Below are positions 44,120-57,021 of a stretch of DNA of 64,000 bases, piece after piece. The stretch lies in NCBI RefSeq assembly GCF_000002425.4, contig NC_037273.1, positions 1,815,996 to 1,879,995 on the forward strand. Reading direction: 5' to 3'. Position 1 is the first letter of the stretch; each line of letters begins with the position of its first letter. Below the pieces are notes generated by a model. The model saw only the letters and a program-made list of their open reading frames with translations, was not told the DNA's origin and did not search any database. The stretch is from Physcomitrium patens (taxonomy: Eukaryota; Streptophyta; Bryopsida; Funariales; Funariaceae). Made by a program: the position numbers and the translations under genes.

Positions 44120-47100
44120 ATGTCCTTGTGCACCGTTGGAAGCTGGCTCCTGTTTCTTTGCCTACTTGGCTCGATTCTGCCTCAGATTTCATTTGCTCTC
44201 AAAGTTGTGGGTTCACCCCGAGCGGATGATAGAGGGATGCAACCAGTTGCGAGAAGAAATTTGAGCTTCAGCAGCTTAAGGCGATATCACCTTCGAAGAG
44301 GTAAGCAAGGAGTCCTTCCAGTTCGAGTCCTCAAGTCCTCTTTCTCGGCGTTCGAAGGCAATTTGAATTTGTAATTAAGTCTACAGTAGGACAAAGGTGA
44401 CTGATTCATGAACTCATTTCGCTCAGAATTAGAACCATTCAACATCTCTGTGGGACTGAGCTGGGACGAATCCATTCTCCTTTCGTGGCGAAACAGCAGC
44501 AATGACCTTAAAGCATTATGGATAGAAAATCAAGATTCTGGTCCGTGTGACTGGCGCGGAGTGACCTGCGGCTATTGGCGAGGAGAGACTAGAGTTACAG
44601 GTGTAAACGTCGCCTCTCTTAACTTCACTGGAGCAATCCCCAAGCGAATCAGCACCCTTGCGGCGCTCAATTCGCTCTCCTTCGCTTCCAACAAACTCAG
44701 CGGTAGCATACCACCCGATATTGGAAGCTGCGTCAATCTCAAGGAGTTAAACCTTACAGACAACCTGCTCACGGGGCATATCCCAGTTGAGCTCGGACGA
44801 CTTGTGCAGCTACAGAGCTTGGATATATCCCGGAACCGCCTCAATGGGACTGTTCCACCTGAGCTTTTCAAGAATTGTAGTAACCTCGTCACCTTCAACA
44901 TTTCATCGAACAATCTCACTGGTGCGCTTCCGACCGGGCTTGTCGATTGCGCAAGCTTACGAATCGTGGACGTTGGCAACAATACTCTTCAGGGACAGAT
45001 TCCTTCATCGTGGGAACGGCTATCTAATCTCGAGGAGCTCATCATGGCAGACAACCTTGAATTAAATGGGACGATTCCTCTCTCTCTTCTCTCCAACTGT
45101 CAATCCCTGAGAAAGCTAGACATGGCATGGAATAGGTTCCGGGGACCTCTTCCGTCACAACTCGGCAACTGCAGTAACTTGGAGATGTTGATCTTGCAAG
45201 GGAATAAATTCGATGGGTTGATTCCACGTGAGCTCGGAAATCTCAAGAAGCTGAAGGTGCTCGGTCTAGGGAACAACAACTTGAGTGGTGAGTTGCCGCA
45301 AAACATCAGCCAGTGCAGCTCCTTGGAGCTTTTGGATGTGGGCAACAACGCCTTCACAGGTGCAATCCCACCATGGTTAGGTCAACTGGCAAACCTTCAG
45401 TTCGTGACGTTCCAAATCAACAAATTTTCGGGGACGATTCCCGTGGAGGTGACAACACTGACAATGCTGCGCTACATTGATTTTAGCAACAACTCTCTCC
45501 ACGGCAGCGTCTTGCCCGAGTTTAGTCGGGTGGATAGCCTGCGACTCCTACGCCTGTCGTTCAACAATCTGACGGGAAACATCCCAGAAGAGCTCGGGTA
45601 CATGTACAGGCTTCAGGGCTTGGATCTGTCATCGAATTTTCTCAATGGATCCATCCCAAAGAGCTTCGGCAACCTGCAGGACCTCCTGTGGTTGCAGCTC
45701 GGAAATAACTCTTTGACGGGAAAAATCCCGCAAGAGCTTACCAACTGCTCCAGTTTGATGTGGCTCAACTTGGGACACAATTATCTGAGAGGTCAAATCC
45801 CTCACAGCTTCAGCAAATTAGGGTGGGACTCGGAACGAGTATTTCGCCAAAACGAACAGAATCCATGGATTCTGGATGGAGTGGGAGAATGTTCCATACT
45901 GGCAACATGGGCACCGGGGCGATCCCAGCACTTCGAATCGCTATTCGACATTTCGGACACTCAGAAATGTCACGTTTGGTTGCCGCTGCTCGTCCGCGGT
46001 GGCTTTAAGCTCCGCAGCGATAGAATCACTGGGAATAGCAAGGTGCTCAGTTATTGGCAACTGGGGAAGAACTGCCTTAATGGTGCATTTCCCGATGTCA
46101 AAAACGCTTCATCTTTGGGGTTCCTCATCCTCTCTGAAAACAGATTGAAAGGCCCAATTCCCAGGGAAATCGGCAATCTCCCGCTTTACAACCTCAATAT
46201 ATCGCATAATTACTTGAACGGGTCCATTCCAGAAACATTAGGCGACGCTTCCTTGCTGATAACCCTAGACATGTCGAACAATAGCCTCTCCGGCCCGCTG
46301 CCGCTGTCTCTCGGCAAACTGACCGCCCTCTCGGTGTTCAACGTATCCTACAACTCACAATTGAGGGGGGCGATTCCAACCGAGGGACAGCTCTTGACTT
46401 TTGGGTGGGATTCTTTCATCGGCGACTACAATCTCTGCTTGAACGACGCCGATCCTTTGTATAAGCAAGCCTCGAACAATTTGAGTCAGTCGTCTGCAAA
46501 TGCACCAAAGTTATGTAGCCAAATGTACAGCGCAGTTTCTAGCGAAGAGGAGAGGCGATCTTCGAAGAAGAAGAAACTCGCAGTCGAAATTACTGTAATG
46601 ATCCTTACGAGCGCATTGTCGGCGCTTCTGTTGCTGAGTTCCGTATATTGCATGGTGACGAAATGGAGGAAGCGCATGGCCACAACGAAGGAGGGTATGG
46701 ATCCCTACTGGGGTGATTTTGGCTCAGGGAAGTCGCACAGGTCAGCAGCAGACAGCAAGAGCAGCTTCCACTCCCCGGTCGAATCCTATGTGAATTTTCC
46801 CTGTTTGAAATCCTTAACATATGCGCAACTGGTGCATTGCACAGGCAATTTTAGTCCGGAAAACATAGTTGGAGATGGTGGGTTTGGAATTGTGTATAAA
46901 GCAAAGTTGGGAGATGGGACGACGGTGGCAATCAAGAAGCTGGTGCAAAACGGCGCTCAAGGCCTTCGTGAGTTCCGAGCTGAGATGGATACGCTCGGCA
47001 TGATTCAGCACGAGAACCTCGTCTCCTTGCTGGGGTATTGCTGCAACAACGACGACTTGCTCCTGGTTTACGAGTATTTCGTGAACGGGAGCTTGGACGA

Positions 47101-47746
47101 CTGGTTGTACGAAAGCGAAGAGAAAGCTGCCCGCCTCGGCTGGTCGCTGCGTCTGCGTATCGCTTTGGAAACAGCTCGTGGACTCGCGTTTCTACACCAC
47201 GAGTGCGTACACCTCATCATTCACCGTGACATGAAGTCCAGCAACATCCTGCTCAACGAAAATTTTAAGGCCGTCCTAACTGATTTCGGCATGGCGCGCA
47301 TCATGGACATTGGCTCCACACATGTGAGCACCATCGTGGCCGGCACACCGGGGTATGTGCCCCCAGAATACTCCCAAACGTGGAGGGCAACCACCAAGGG
47401 CGATGTGTACAGCTTCGGCGTCGTCATGCTGGAGCTTGTCTCTGGGAAGCGACCCACGGGACCGCACTTCAACGGCCACTGCGGCGCTAACCTGATCGAA
47501 ATGGCGAGGATTCTTGTTACCAGCGGCAGACCCAACGAGGTCTGCGATGCGAAATTACTTGAATCAAGCGCACCGCACGGACTCTCACTGTTTTTGGCGC
47601 TTGCCATGAGGTGCACCGAAACCTCCCCAACGTCGAGGCCCACGATGCTTGAGGTTGTAAAAACGCTAGAATTCATTTGTAAAATACAAGGTTCTGCAAC
47701 GGCTTCACAGCGAGATGTGGATCCACTGGATCCGCTGACGCTGTGA
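44120..47746 (+). CDS. LRR receptor-like kinase, NILR1/At1g74360-like (two exons)
   Basis: This is a plasma-membrane receptor kinase expected to sense an extracellular ligand through its LRRs and signal by Ser/Thr phosphorylation. Exon 1 is 44120-44300 and exon 2 44427-47746; the intron starts GTAAGC and ends TTTCGCTCAG, and splicing keeps the frame (shared Glu codon), giving 1166 residues. Start 44120 puts a signal peptide first (WLLFLCLLGSILPQISFA, to about residue 26). Then come an N-terminal Cys pair (C101, C108), about 20 LRRs, an island of about 80 residues near 525-610 that resembles that of At1g74360 (GVGECSILATWAPG), further LRRs, a membrane helix (about 777-803) and the kinase. Kinase motifs are intact: VGDGGFGIVYKA (about 875), AIKKL, IIHRDMKSSN (HRD about 993, RD-type), DFG about 1013, and GTPGYVPPEYSQTW. 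The ligand is unknown. An in-frame ATG at 43970 would add 50 residues before the signal peptide and is less likely. Confidence 0.9.
44301..44426 (+). other. Intron of the receptor kinase gene
   Basis: 126 bp with donor GAG|GTAAGC and acceptor CGCTCAG|AA. It contains a stop in the exon-1 frame and an ATG (44408) that is in frame with exon 2, which can mislead ORF-based annotation. Confidence 0.8.
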
Positions 47747-49720
47747 CGATCGATACATGACTCATAACAGATGCTGGTTGACGAATGCTTGTTTCTCGAC
47801 CAGGCTCATAGGAATTTGTATTCAACGTAGAGATGAGTGATCGCGAGCAAGCTAGATGTAAATTGTAGCGATTCGTGATTCTAATTTAGCAGCTAGCTTG
47901 GTCTTGAGCAGGCCAGATTTTGTAGAAGTGGAAATCCAATTGCTTTAGTGTACAAACTTCTGATCCATCGAGTCCATCTGATCAAACCTGGGGAATACAG
48001 CTTATCTCTATGAGCATTGTGTAACGTGCAATTCGTCAGACGCGTTGCTACGGCGGAAGTAAAATGAAACCTGAAGGGAACACTGACATGAATGGATCAC
48101 ACAAATTGACGGATGGCACACTTGCAGAACACTGATGGAATTTTGTGCACTGGTCGAGTTTACACTCGCGCAAGCGCATGATTCTGAAGAGCATCTGGTT
48201 AAGGGTTTAGGGTTTGAAATCTGAGGCATTTTTGTTATGTTAGTGTTCCAAGTGACATTCATTTTGGGGTGGATAGAGGGATATAGACACTATTGCTTAA
48301 GTTAGAATTTAGGTCTTTGGACCAAAATCATAAGAGCTAAGTGAAGAACTTGCTAAGAAATGTTCATGTTTGTAATCTTTGCTTGTGATTGCTAGAAGGT
48401 GGAATAAATAGAGAAAAAAATTGGGTCTTGTAGTTTAGTGTTTATTGTGAATTAATGTATGCAAGGAGCTTCAAAATTACTATAAGAGGTTATTTTAATT
48501 AAAATTATTTTGTATAAGTAGGTATGTTGTATATAGAGAGATGTTTTTTTAGCATCTAAGATAGTAGTAGATAATTTATTGATTGTAAGGAAGTAATACA
48601 AAATATAAGATTATGCTTGCTAATGGCAATCTTAATTGCACTAATAGTTTCACTTATTTTATTTAGATAATTTTTAAGGTTACTCTTAAATATAATAATA
48701 AAAAAATAAAAAATAAAAAATAAAATCTCTTGTGTGAGGTTATAATTCAATATATTCTCAAAGAATAACACATGATATAACAACAAAAACAAACTACTAA
48801 TTTATGTTATCTCACCAAAATGTATTTAATATCCATTATACCAATATAATTGTATAAAATATTATTATTTAAATCAAACTATTGTATTAAAACTTTGCAT
48901 GTTTTGTGGATTTATAGATTAAGGCATCAATTTAGTTTCTAAATATTTTTCAGATTAATGAATTTCCCATTGTTTGCTACAACACAAAAAAGAATCATAT
49001 TTATATATATTTAAAATAAATATATGTCAAAATAAAGACTCAGATTGTAGTTTTGACAATTTATGAAAGATGATGTTTGTTTGTCCAAATAAACATTTAG
49101 ATTGATGTAAATGCAAAAAGTTGTCTAAAAGAGACTTGCATAAATAAATATAAATAATTAATCAAAAAAATATACAAACAAGTCAATAAATTGTAAAAGA
49201 GTTTATCCATTCAAAAGACATAATGATCCAAATATAGGCTTATTATTTTATAATAAACCTGTTTTAATAATAATCTCAATGATATATTCTAATCAAGTTG
49301 TATTAGCTTTTGCCATTTTTATATAAATATAAAAATCTATTAATTATTTTATTAGTAAAACTAGAAAAATAATAATACAAATAAATCCTTTTTAGTATTT
49401 TAGTTAACCTATTGGTAGACAATATAGATTTTAAACTAATTAATCTTTTATAAGACTATTACAATAGGTGATAACTACTATACTTTGCTAATTAAATTAA
49501 CAAACCTCTATTCTAAGAGTTTATTAATTTTTTTTATTTCTTCAGTAAGATTTTTATTTAATATATATCAAATCTAATTTTATATTAAATATTTGAATTA
49601 AGATTAGTCTTAGGGTCTACTAGCTCTATAGAAATAGACTTGAGTTTTTTATAAGATCAAGCAACCACATTGGAATATTTAACCACAATAACTAAGACAA
49701 GTTTAATTAGGTATTTTTTC

Positions 49721-49755
<35 letters not shown>

Positions 49756-50574
49756 ATAGCTTTGAAACTAATTTTATAAAAATATATCTTTTTATTTTAT
49801 TTCAATCCATGCTATTATACTCGAATTTAAAATTTTAAGATAAGCTAATGTATTATATCTTTTATTACTAATTTATTAGAAATGATAGTCACAAAATTAT
49901 ATACATGACATCTTTGACTTTATTTTACATATTTAAAAGATTTAAAGAAAATCTCAACTTGATTGATTGATTAGAAATTATTTAATTATTTGTAAATAAT
50001 AAGAGTTAAGATGGGATGTCAATAAGTCTAATTTGAATATTTTCCTATTAATTATAAGGTTTATATCCAATATATTGTTATATAAAATATTATTTAATAT
50101 CCTATTATTGATATAAACTAATATGATAAAATTCAGGTTATTTGAATGACCTTCTTTGTCATGGCTTCTTCTTATAATGAGAATAGCTATTATCGTTCTC
50201 AACTTAAATACATATGTTATTGCAACACTTATAAATATAAACTATTGAGTTTGTTAAGACACTTATAATAATAAATTTTTGTAAATTATGTGCATACTAA
50301 ATTTAAATGGTCAGATTTATTTCAGAAATATTTACATGGAAGCAATAGTAATGGTATTCTTATTGATATTCTAGTGGTTTTTATTACATATTATTCTAAC
50401 ATTAGGTTGTAATATAAATATGCTTTATCATCATAAGCACTTTTTATGTTAATGATAGAGTTCAAATTAGTATATCTATTTAAATAGTTCAATTTTTTGG
50501 ATATATTTATTTTAGATTTTTATATAAAGTCTATAAGTATTTATCTATATATAGGAGTTTTATCAATTAGAATT
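47747..50574. other. Downstream and AT-rich intergenic DNA
   Basis: 47747-48300 keeps gene-like composition and is probably 3' untranslated and flanking sequence (an AATAAA occurs at 48403). After that the DNA is AT-rich with an interrupted AT run near 49720-49757. No coding region is recognised. Confidence 0.6.
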
Positions 50575-51365
50575 TGTAATTACTCATTTTACTTATTCCA
50601 AATTAATCTAATGGAAATAAACCCGTATAGGGAGATTTGAACACGGGGAATGACTAGTTGCTTAAGCGTTCACGTTAGGGTCACACAATCAATTACCTCC
50701 TGAATGTATCGTCTCTATTTCCAATATCTGAACACACAAGGAAACTATAATCTCTTCCTTCACCTTATTAGTCTCTTCCTTACAACAATTCAGTCATACC
50801 AATAACTGCTATTTCCACCAATATATTCACCCTCATAATCTCCAACTGTAATACTGCGCCCTCATAGCTTTCAGCACACAATTACACTCATTCCAATCAC
50901 TGGAATTCTTCACACAGAACTGCCATTCACATTACGGTGTTTTACACAAACATAGACTCATTCTCTCTACTGAACTATAATCAGATTTCAGCATTCAATC
51001 TTTCTTCTTCTCAAATAATACCAATCACATTTCCATTCCATAATTCACTTCACAATATTTAAAAACTCTCAATCGTCTTATTCAAAAAAAATAACAAACA
51101 AAAGAAAAGAGGTAGCACCAAGTTTACTCCGGCTCACACTATCACAGTGATGGCCCTTGGCTCATGACTATCACAATCTGGCACCTGAATTAACTTCTAT
51201 AACTCCTATATACTTTCCCCTGATTTTCTAGATTCTAACCATAATTCTGTAATTAACCACTTTTAAGAACTAAATCACTCATCCATCCTCCTAAATTTCC
51301 TATTATATGGACTATTAATATATTTTATCAATATCTTTCAAAAACGAATTAATATCTATTCTACA
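50575..51365 (-). repeat. 3' LTR of element H
   Basis: 791 bp, plus strand TGTAATTACTC to TATTCTACA. About 98% identical to the other LTR; most differences are transitions clustered in the first 130 bp. Confidence 0.95.
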
Positions 51366-51380
51366 TAGCTCCACTCCTAT
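51366..51380 (-). other. Polypurine tract of element H
   Basis: Sense ATAGGAGTGGAGCTA directly precedes the 3' LTR start TGTAGAATAG. Confidence 0.7.
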
Positions 51381-51839
51381 CTGTACAGCGTCCTCGCAAA
51401 TATTCAATTGATACCTATCTAAAAACTACTTAACAAATCTCCACAAAGTTACTAGTTCCTCTAGCCCACCTAATTAATCATTTGCTGCATTATCTAATGT
51501 AGGTTCGACCAAATCTGGTTCCAATTGCACATCTTCTTCTTCTTCCTCCAGTCCATCCACTCCTTCCTCAACTAATTTGATAGATCTTCATTATACTCAC
51601 CCAATACACTGACTTGAGCATCCAGTTTCAAGATCTGGACATCCCTCAATTCCAATTGTTGTTGCTGCTGACTCATCTATTCTGGAATATCTTCAATCAA
51701 CACTTGTGACCGGCTCCTCACTGTTAACTCTTAATTGGAACTACTCTCAAAAATACAAGAAATACAAGAAAATGGCATTCCAGCCAATCCAAAACAATAT
51801 CACAGAATGACTTTAACTGGTGCCCTACTCCTATTCTTT

Positions 51840-53337
51840 TACTACTTGGTGATAATGACAACATGTTACCCATATTGTCCGTGAAAGGTAATGGGAAGTA
51901 ATCTTTCTTGGTGGCGGCATTAAGTTTCCAAAAATCTTAACAAATTCGGATTTTTTCATTCTTTTTTGGTACCATCACGATTGGCGACATCCATGCACTA
52001 TGCGGAACAAGATAAATAAAATCCAAGTCAAGAAGTTTATCCAATTCCTCTTTCACTAAAAGAGAATATTTTGGGTTAAGGCGATGTTGCCTCTGTCGGA
52101 CCGGTTTAGCGTTCTCTTCTAAAATGATATGATACTCATAGACTTCAGCGGGAATACCTTTTAAATCATCATAAGTCCAAGCAAAAGTGGATTTATGATG
52201 TAAGAAAAATTCGGTCCAGCAGGTGAAATCTTGTTCTTTAATACCTTCATAAACCTTAATTGTCCGAGGTTCTGCTGTGGTCGCCAAGTTGATAGTTTGA
52301 CATAAAGGTGCAATCGCGATGTTCTGTTTCAATCCCCGCGCTAGTTTAAAGTCAGTTGGTAAGTTCGATATGTACAAAGTACTAAATCTTGTATCCAAGG
52401 CACTAACATGGTGCACATCATACTTGGTCATCCAATCAGTACTAACATAATCCAAGTTTTTCGAGTCCGTCGGCTATATCAAATACTCCTCCGGACCTCC
52501 ACATTGGTACATCACTCCAGGGTGTAGTGTTGCCTCCACGGGCGCCTTCGTAATTGATGCTATTGCGTCATCATCGAAGCTAAGCTCATCGTCCAACATT
52601 AATTCAGATGTTAGCAATTGAGACTTCCTATGATACTGTAGTGGGTACATTTGCAACACCATTTTGTCTCCGCCCTTGCCAATTATCAAAGTACCTTGAC
52701 CCCAATCATTCTTAGTCTTTGCTTGATAAAGCTAGGGTCGTTTCAATAAAATTGGATATGATAAAGTCAAACGTTATAACCGAAAGACGATATAATCGAT
52801 TTCATATGCAATACCGGCAATCATAGTTTGAACACTCTGTAAGATATCCATTGGTTTAACATAGCTATGATCTGCCATCCGTAATACCAATGTCATGGGT
52901 ACTAAGTGTTCCAAATCTAAAGCATCTATTGTATCAGCATTCATTAAATTGACGCTGGAACCACCATCCACCGGAACACCCGAGATCATAACACCGTCAA
53001 TCAAAACATCGATGGTTGGTGCACCTGAGTCAGGGTTCAAACTAACTTTACAAACTTCTTTATTACGGTGCCTATGCCATGTTAACGATGAATTCAATGT
53101 AGAATGACACTCTGGTGTGACTACTAGAAGTTGCTTCATAGAAATAGAAGGCCAAATAGCGACCAGATCCTTGAAAATATCATAGGATTTCATATTTAGG
53201 ATAATTCCTAATATCCTCTTTCTTTTTATTGGTTTGAGTTTAACTCCGTGAGGTACGATATTCTTCCGCCCTGGACTCAGAATTGGAACAACAACCGAGG
53301 CTTCCTTGGAATTTCCGCCTTTGAGAGGATCTTTCAA
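51840..53337 (-). pseudogene. Protease and truncated RT of element H
   Basis: Protease 52774-53337 carries VPVDGGSSVNLM; DGG is common in Tat-type plant gypsy elements. After a degraded linker (52474-52689), the frame 51937-52455 encodes the RT N-terminus (PVRQRQHRLNPKY, SAWMSPIVMVPKKNEKIRIC). The homology continues through KLNAATKKDYFPLPF to about 51870 and then stops: the FxDD/YxDD active site and everything beyond are missing. Inactive as a polymerase. Confidence 0.85.
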
Positions 53338-53562
53338 CAGATAGGACGTTTTTCAAAACTGCATAGAGATCAAAACTGCTTGGAACGGAACCAAAGCCTA
53401 CGTAATTGGGATCTCATTGGGTTGTACCACCGAGTCAAGTCTCATATTGGGTATGAAGTCCATAACAGGACCTAGATTGGATGGTGCCCTAATTGGGTCA
53501 ACTTGGTCTTTCGCATCGAGATTACCCAAAATTTGAGTTGGTCCTTTTTTCTTTTGTTGACT

Positions 53563-55640
53563 CTAGGTAAGAACGGCTTGGATACATTCCACCCAATTTA
53601 TCGGAGAATCTTGAGGACCTCGATTTATTTCCTCAATTTTTCCTTGGCTTTGGATTTGCTGATCCCAATTATTGAAATTGAATGGAGCATTACATTGCTG
53701 ATACGTATGCCGCAACTGCTTGCAATTCCTACAAACTGGCACATAATCGTCACTAGCTTTAGGATTGGGACATTCATTAGCATAATGATCAATTTGTCTG
53801 CAACGGAAACAATGAAGTGGTCTTCTTGCACCCCCATCAGGCATATTGGGTGCCTCCACTAGTATATACCTATTAGGCTTGTTCCATGTAGGATTAGAAA
53901 ATGATCCTGGTTGTCCCATTGGTACTGAAGGAACTTGGTTTGATGACATCAATGGAGCATATTGCTGATACCTCTGGTGCTCTTTACCATAGTTTTGGAG
54001 GTTAGATGCAGACCACTGATTAAAATTAGAACTTTGAAAGTTATTGAATTCTCGATTTTGTCGATTAAATCGATTTCCATTCTATCCAAATGTATTTCTT
54101 ATTTATACTTGATTGACGTCCCACTAGGTTGGTGGGATCATGGTCTAATTACTAAATTGTTGTTGTTGTCTTTGTCAATTTCAACAATTTGTTGTTAAGT
54201 GCTTTCCTCCGCAAAATGTACATTGACCCATTATTTGTGAGGATGAGGGACATTCTGTTACAGAATGACCGTGGCCCTTACAATTACTGTACCATACATT
54301 GGTCCTAGTATTGGTAGGCTTTTGCCTCTTCTCCTTATCTTTGGCTATATTGACGGCCATTTCCTCCATTTTCTTCGTCAAATTCAATAACAAGGTTTCA
54401 TTGAAATCTTTTAGGGTTGGCATTATTGGTATCTCTACTGTAGTTAACACTTGTTGTTGATATGGAAAATATGGAGCATACGTTGTTGTCACGTTTGGTG
54501 ATATAGCTTACAATGGGATGACATTAATTGGCCCCTGAATATTGGTATTGGAATTGGCCCCTGTTTCTAACATCTGTGGATAACTACCCACTGATTCTTT
54601 CCAAGTCGGATTTTGATATCTACCTTGAACTGGAATCATCGTGGCTCCCGCAGTTAAAAACTGATCATAATGGCATTCCTTCCAAACCTTGGCTCTATTA
54701 ACGGATGTAGCCACCGTAACAGTTTGAGCTTCTTTTACAAACATTTTTAGCTGTGGTGGATGCAAACCATTGATTAATATGGATAAGATAAATGCCTCCA
54801 ACATTTGGTGATTTGGCCACTTACTGAGTATATCAGCCACTCGACCATAATACGATTCTACCGCCTCTCCTAGGATCATTTTGTTGTTCATTAACCTCTC
54901 TCAAAGGCGGTCCTCAAAACCAATTGGCCAAAAATGAGATAAAAATGTATTCTTCAATGCTTCCCAATTCGGAAATTGATCCACTAGTTGGCGGTTGTAC
55001 CATTCAAACACCATATCTTTCAAGGTCGCTGGCAGCCATCGCAACCAAATATCTTCAGTTCTGCCATTATTAGCTATACATGCTGTAAGAAACTAAGAGA
55101 AATGTTGATCGAGATCTACATCCAAAAATCTCCAAAAAGTAGGTAGTGGCACGATACTAGTCATTTGATCACCTACTGCACCCATTTGTACTGCAATCGG
55201 AATGGCTGGTCCTCCTGATGCAATTGAATTTCTTGTTTCGATAAACTCTGTTTTAAAATAATCTCTGCTTTTCCTTATTCTAATTTTTGAGCTCTTAGTG
55301 CTCCTCGATTTACTGTTATTTTCTACAAATAGTCTTATTGGTTGAATTACAGGTGAAAACGTCGGATTTTGAAATATAATATAGTTATCTTTAATGGCGA
55401 CAAATTTGTGTCAATCTAAAGAGCCACTATTGCTCATTTTAGTGGTACCTCCTACTGAAAAAATACCCAATGGAGTACCAGATTCTTCTATGCCTCCTTC
55501 TCTTTCAGTTAACGGCCTCAAGATTTCCACTAGAATGTTAACAAAATTTTCCACAAGTGTTCTTGGCAATTTTTCTAATGGTACATATGACTGCGGAATT
55601 AATAGTCTGTCCGATTCTTGATATGTTTGGATGTGCTGAC
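53563..55640 (-). pseudogene. gag of element H with several zinc knuckles
   Basis: This is a nucleocapsid-type protein in several frames. The N-terminal capsid part is degraded (about 54900-55200; WLRWLPATLKDM-like segment), then 54508-54891, then 54181-54492 with a knuckle whose first Cys is Tyr (YSNCKGHGHSVTEC) and a CX2CX3HX4C variant (CTFCGGKHLTTNC). The frame 53563-53952 holds two perfect CCHC knuckles (CFRCRQIDHYANEC, CRNCKQLRHTYQQC). Frameshifts separate the blocks. Confidence 0.8.
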
Positions 55641-55888
55641 AAGCTTACAACCATAGTTTAATCTAATTCTGTCAATGCTTCCTTTTAAGATTACATTCTT
55701 GCTCCTCTCTAAGCAAGTTCCTTCCTTACGCTCTTCCTTGTCTTTCTCTTAATTGATTTATTTTCCTCGATGCAATGCTCTTGTTCTTATTAACCATAAT
55801 CTTGCTTCAAACACTATTGAAATCGTCTTTCATTGCTAGTTTTCTCACATGTTTGGTAATTAATTCCTGACACTTAAAGCTATTATTA

Positions 55889-55907
55889 CTTCCTGGCAGC
55901 GGCGCCA
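55889..55907 (-). other. Primer-binding site of element H, tRNA-Asp type
   Basis: Sense TGGCGCCGCTGCCAGGAAG starts 3 nt after the LTR. It closely matches the tRNA-Asp site TGGCGCCGTTGCC used by Athila/Tat elements. Confidence 0.8.
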
Positions 55908-55910
55908 AAA

Positions 55911-56701
55911 TGTGATTGCTCGTTTTACTTATTCCAAATTAATCTAATGGAAATAAACCCGTATAGGGAGATTCGAACACAAGGAATGACTAGTTGCTTT
56001 AGTGTTCACGTTAGGGTCATACAATCAATTACCTTCTGAATGTATCGTCTCTATTTCCAATATCTGAACACACAAGGAAACTATAATCTCTTCCTTCACC
56101 TTATTAGTCTCTTCCTTACAACAATTCAGTCATACCAATAACTGCTATTTCCACCAATATATTCACCCTCATAATCTCCAACTGTAATACTGCGCCCTCA
56201 TAGCTTTCAGCACACAATTACACTCATTCCAATCACTGGAATTCTTCACACAGAACTGCCATTCACATTACGGTGTTTTACACAAACATAGACTCATTCT
56301 CTCTACTGAACTATAATCAGATTTCAGCATTCAATCTTTCTTCTTCTCAAATAATACCAATCACATTTCCATTCCATAATTCACTTCACAATATTTAAAA
56401 ACTCTCAATCGTCTTATTCAAAAAAAATAACAAACAAAAGAAAAGAGGTAGCACCAAGTTTACTCCGGCTCACACTATCACAATGATGGCCCTTGGCTCA
56501 TGACTATCACAATCTGGCACCTGAATTAACTTCTATAACTCCTATATACTTTCCCCTGATTCTCTAGATTCTAACCATAATTCTGTAATTAACCACTTTT
56601 AAGAACTAAATTACTCATCCGTCCTCCTAAATTTCCTATTATATGGACTATTAATATATTTTATCAATATCTTTAAAAAACGAATTAATATCTATTCTAC
56701 A
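55911..56701 (-). repeat. 5' LTR of element H
   Basis: 791 bp, plus strand TGTGATTGCTC to TATTCTACA, followed by the duplicated GAATT. Confidence 0.95.
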
Positions 56702-56706
56702 GAATT

Positions 56707-56932
56707 CAAAAATACAAGATTATACTTATTAATTCTAAATAATAGAATTTATTATAAGAATATTTATATTAAATAGTTAAATTTGGCTATCATATAATTA
56801 CAATATCCTTTTTATTTTAATCTATCTAATTTCAATATGCTTGACTAACATTATATTTATAATTACTCAGTACAAATTCATTGAGATATAAATATTAAAT
56901 TGAAACTTAGATCTTTCACTACTTTTATTATT

Positions 56933-57021
<89 letters not shown>

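Larger units (their letters stand above)
50575..56701 (-). mobile_element. LTR element H, young, truncated and non-autonomous
   Basis: This is a 6127-bp minus-strand element with LTRs of exactly 791 bp each (50575-51365 and 55911-56701), a tRNA-Asp-type primer site, a purine tract and a perfect GAATT target duplication (50570-50574 and 56702-56706). I count about 15 LTR differences by eye, so the insertion is recent. The coding region has gag, protease and only the first part of RT; the RT active site, RNase H and integrase are missing. It must have moved using another element's enzymes. Confidence 0.93.

Noticed and set aside
44408-47746. ATG 44408 as the start of the receptor kinase
   Set aside because: It gives a receptor without a signal peptide and lies within a good intron; the exon 44120-44300 joins in frame.
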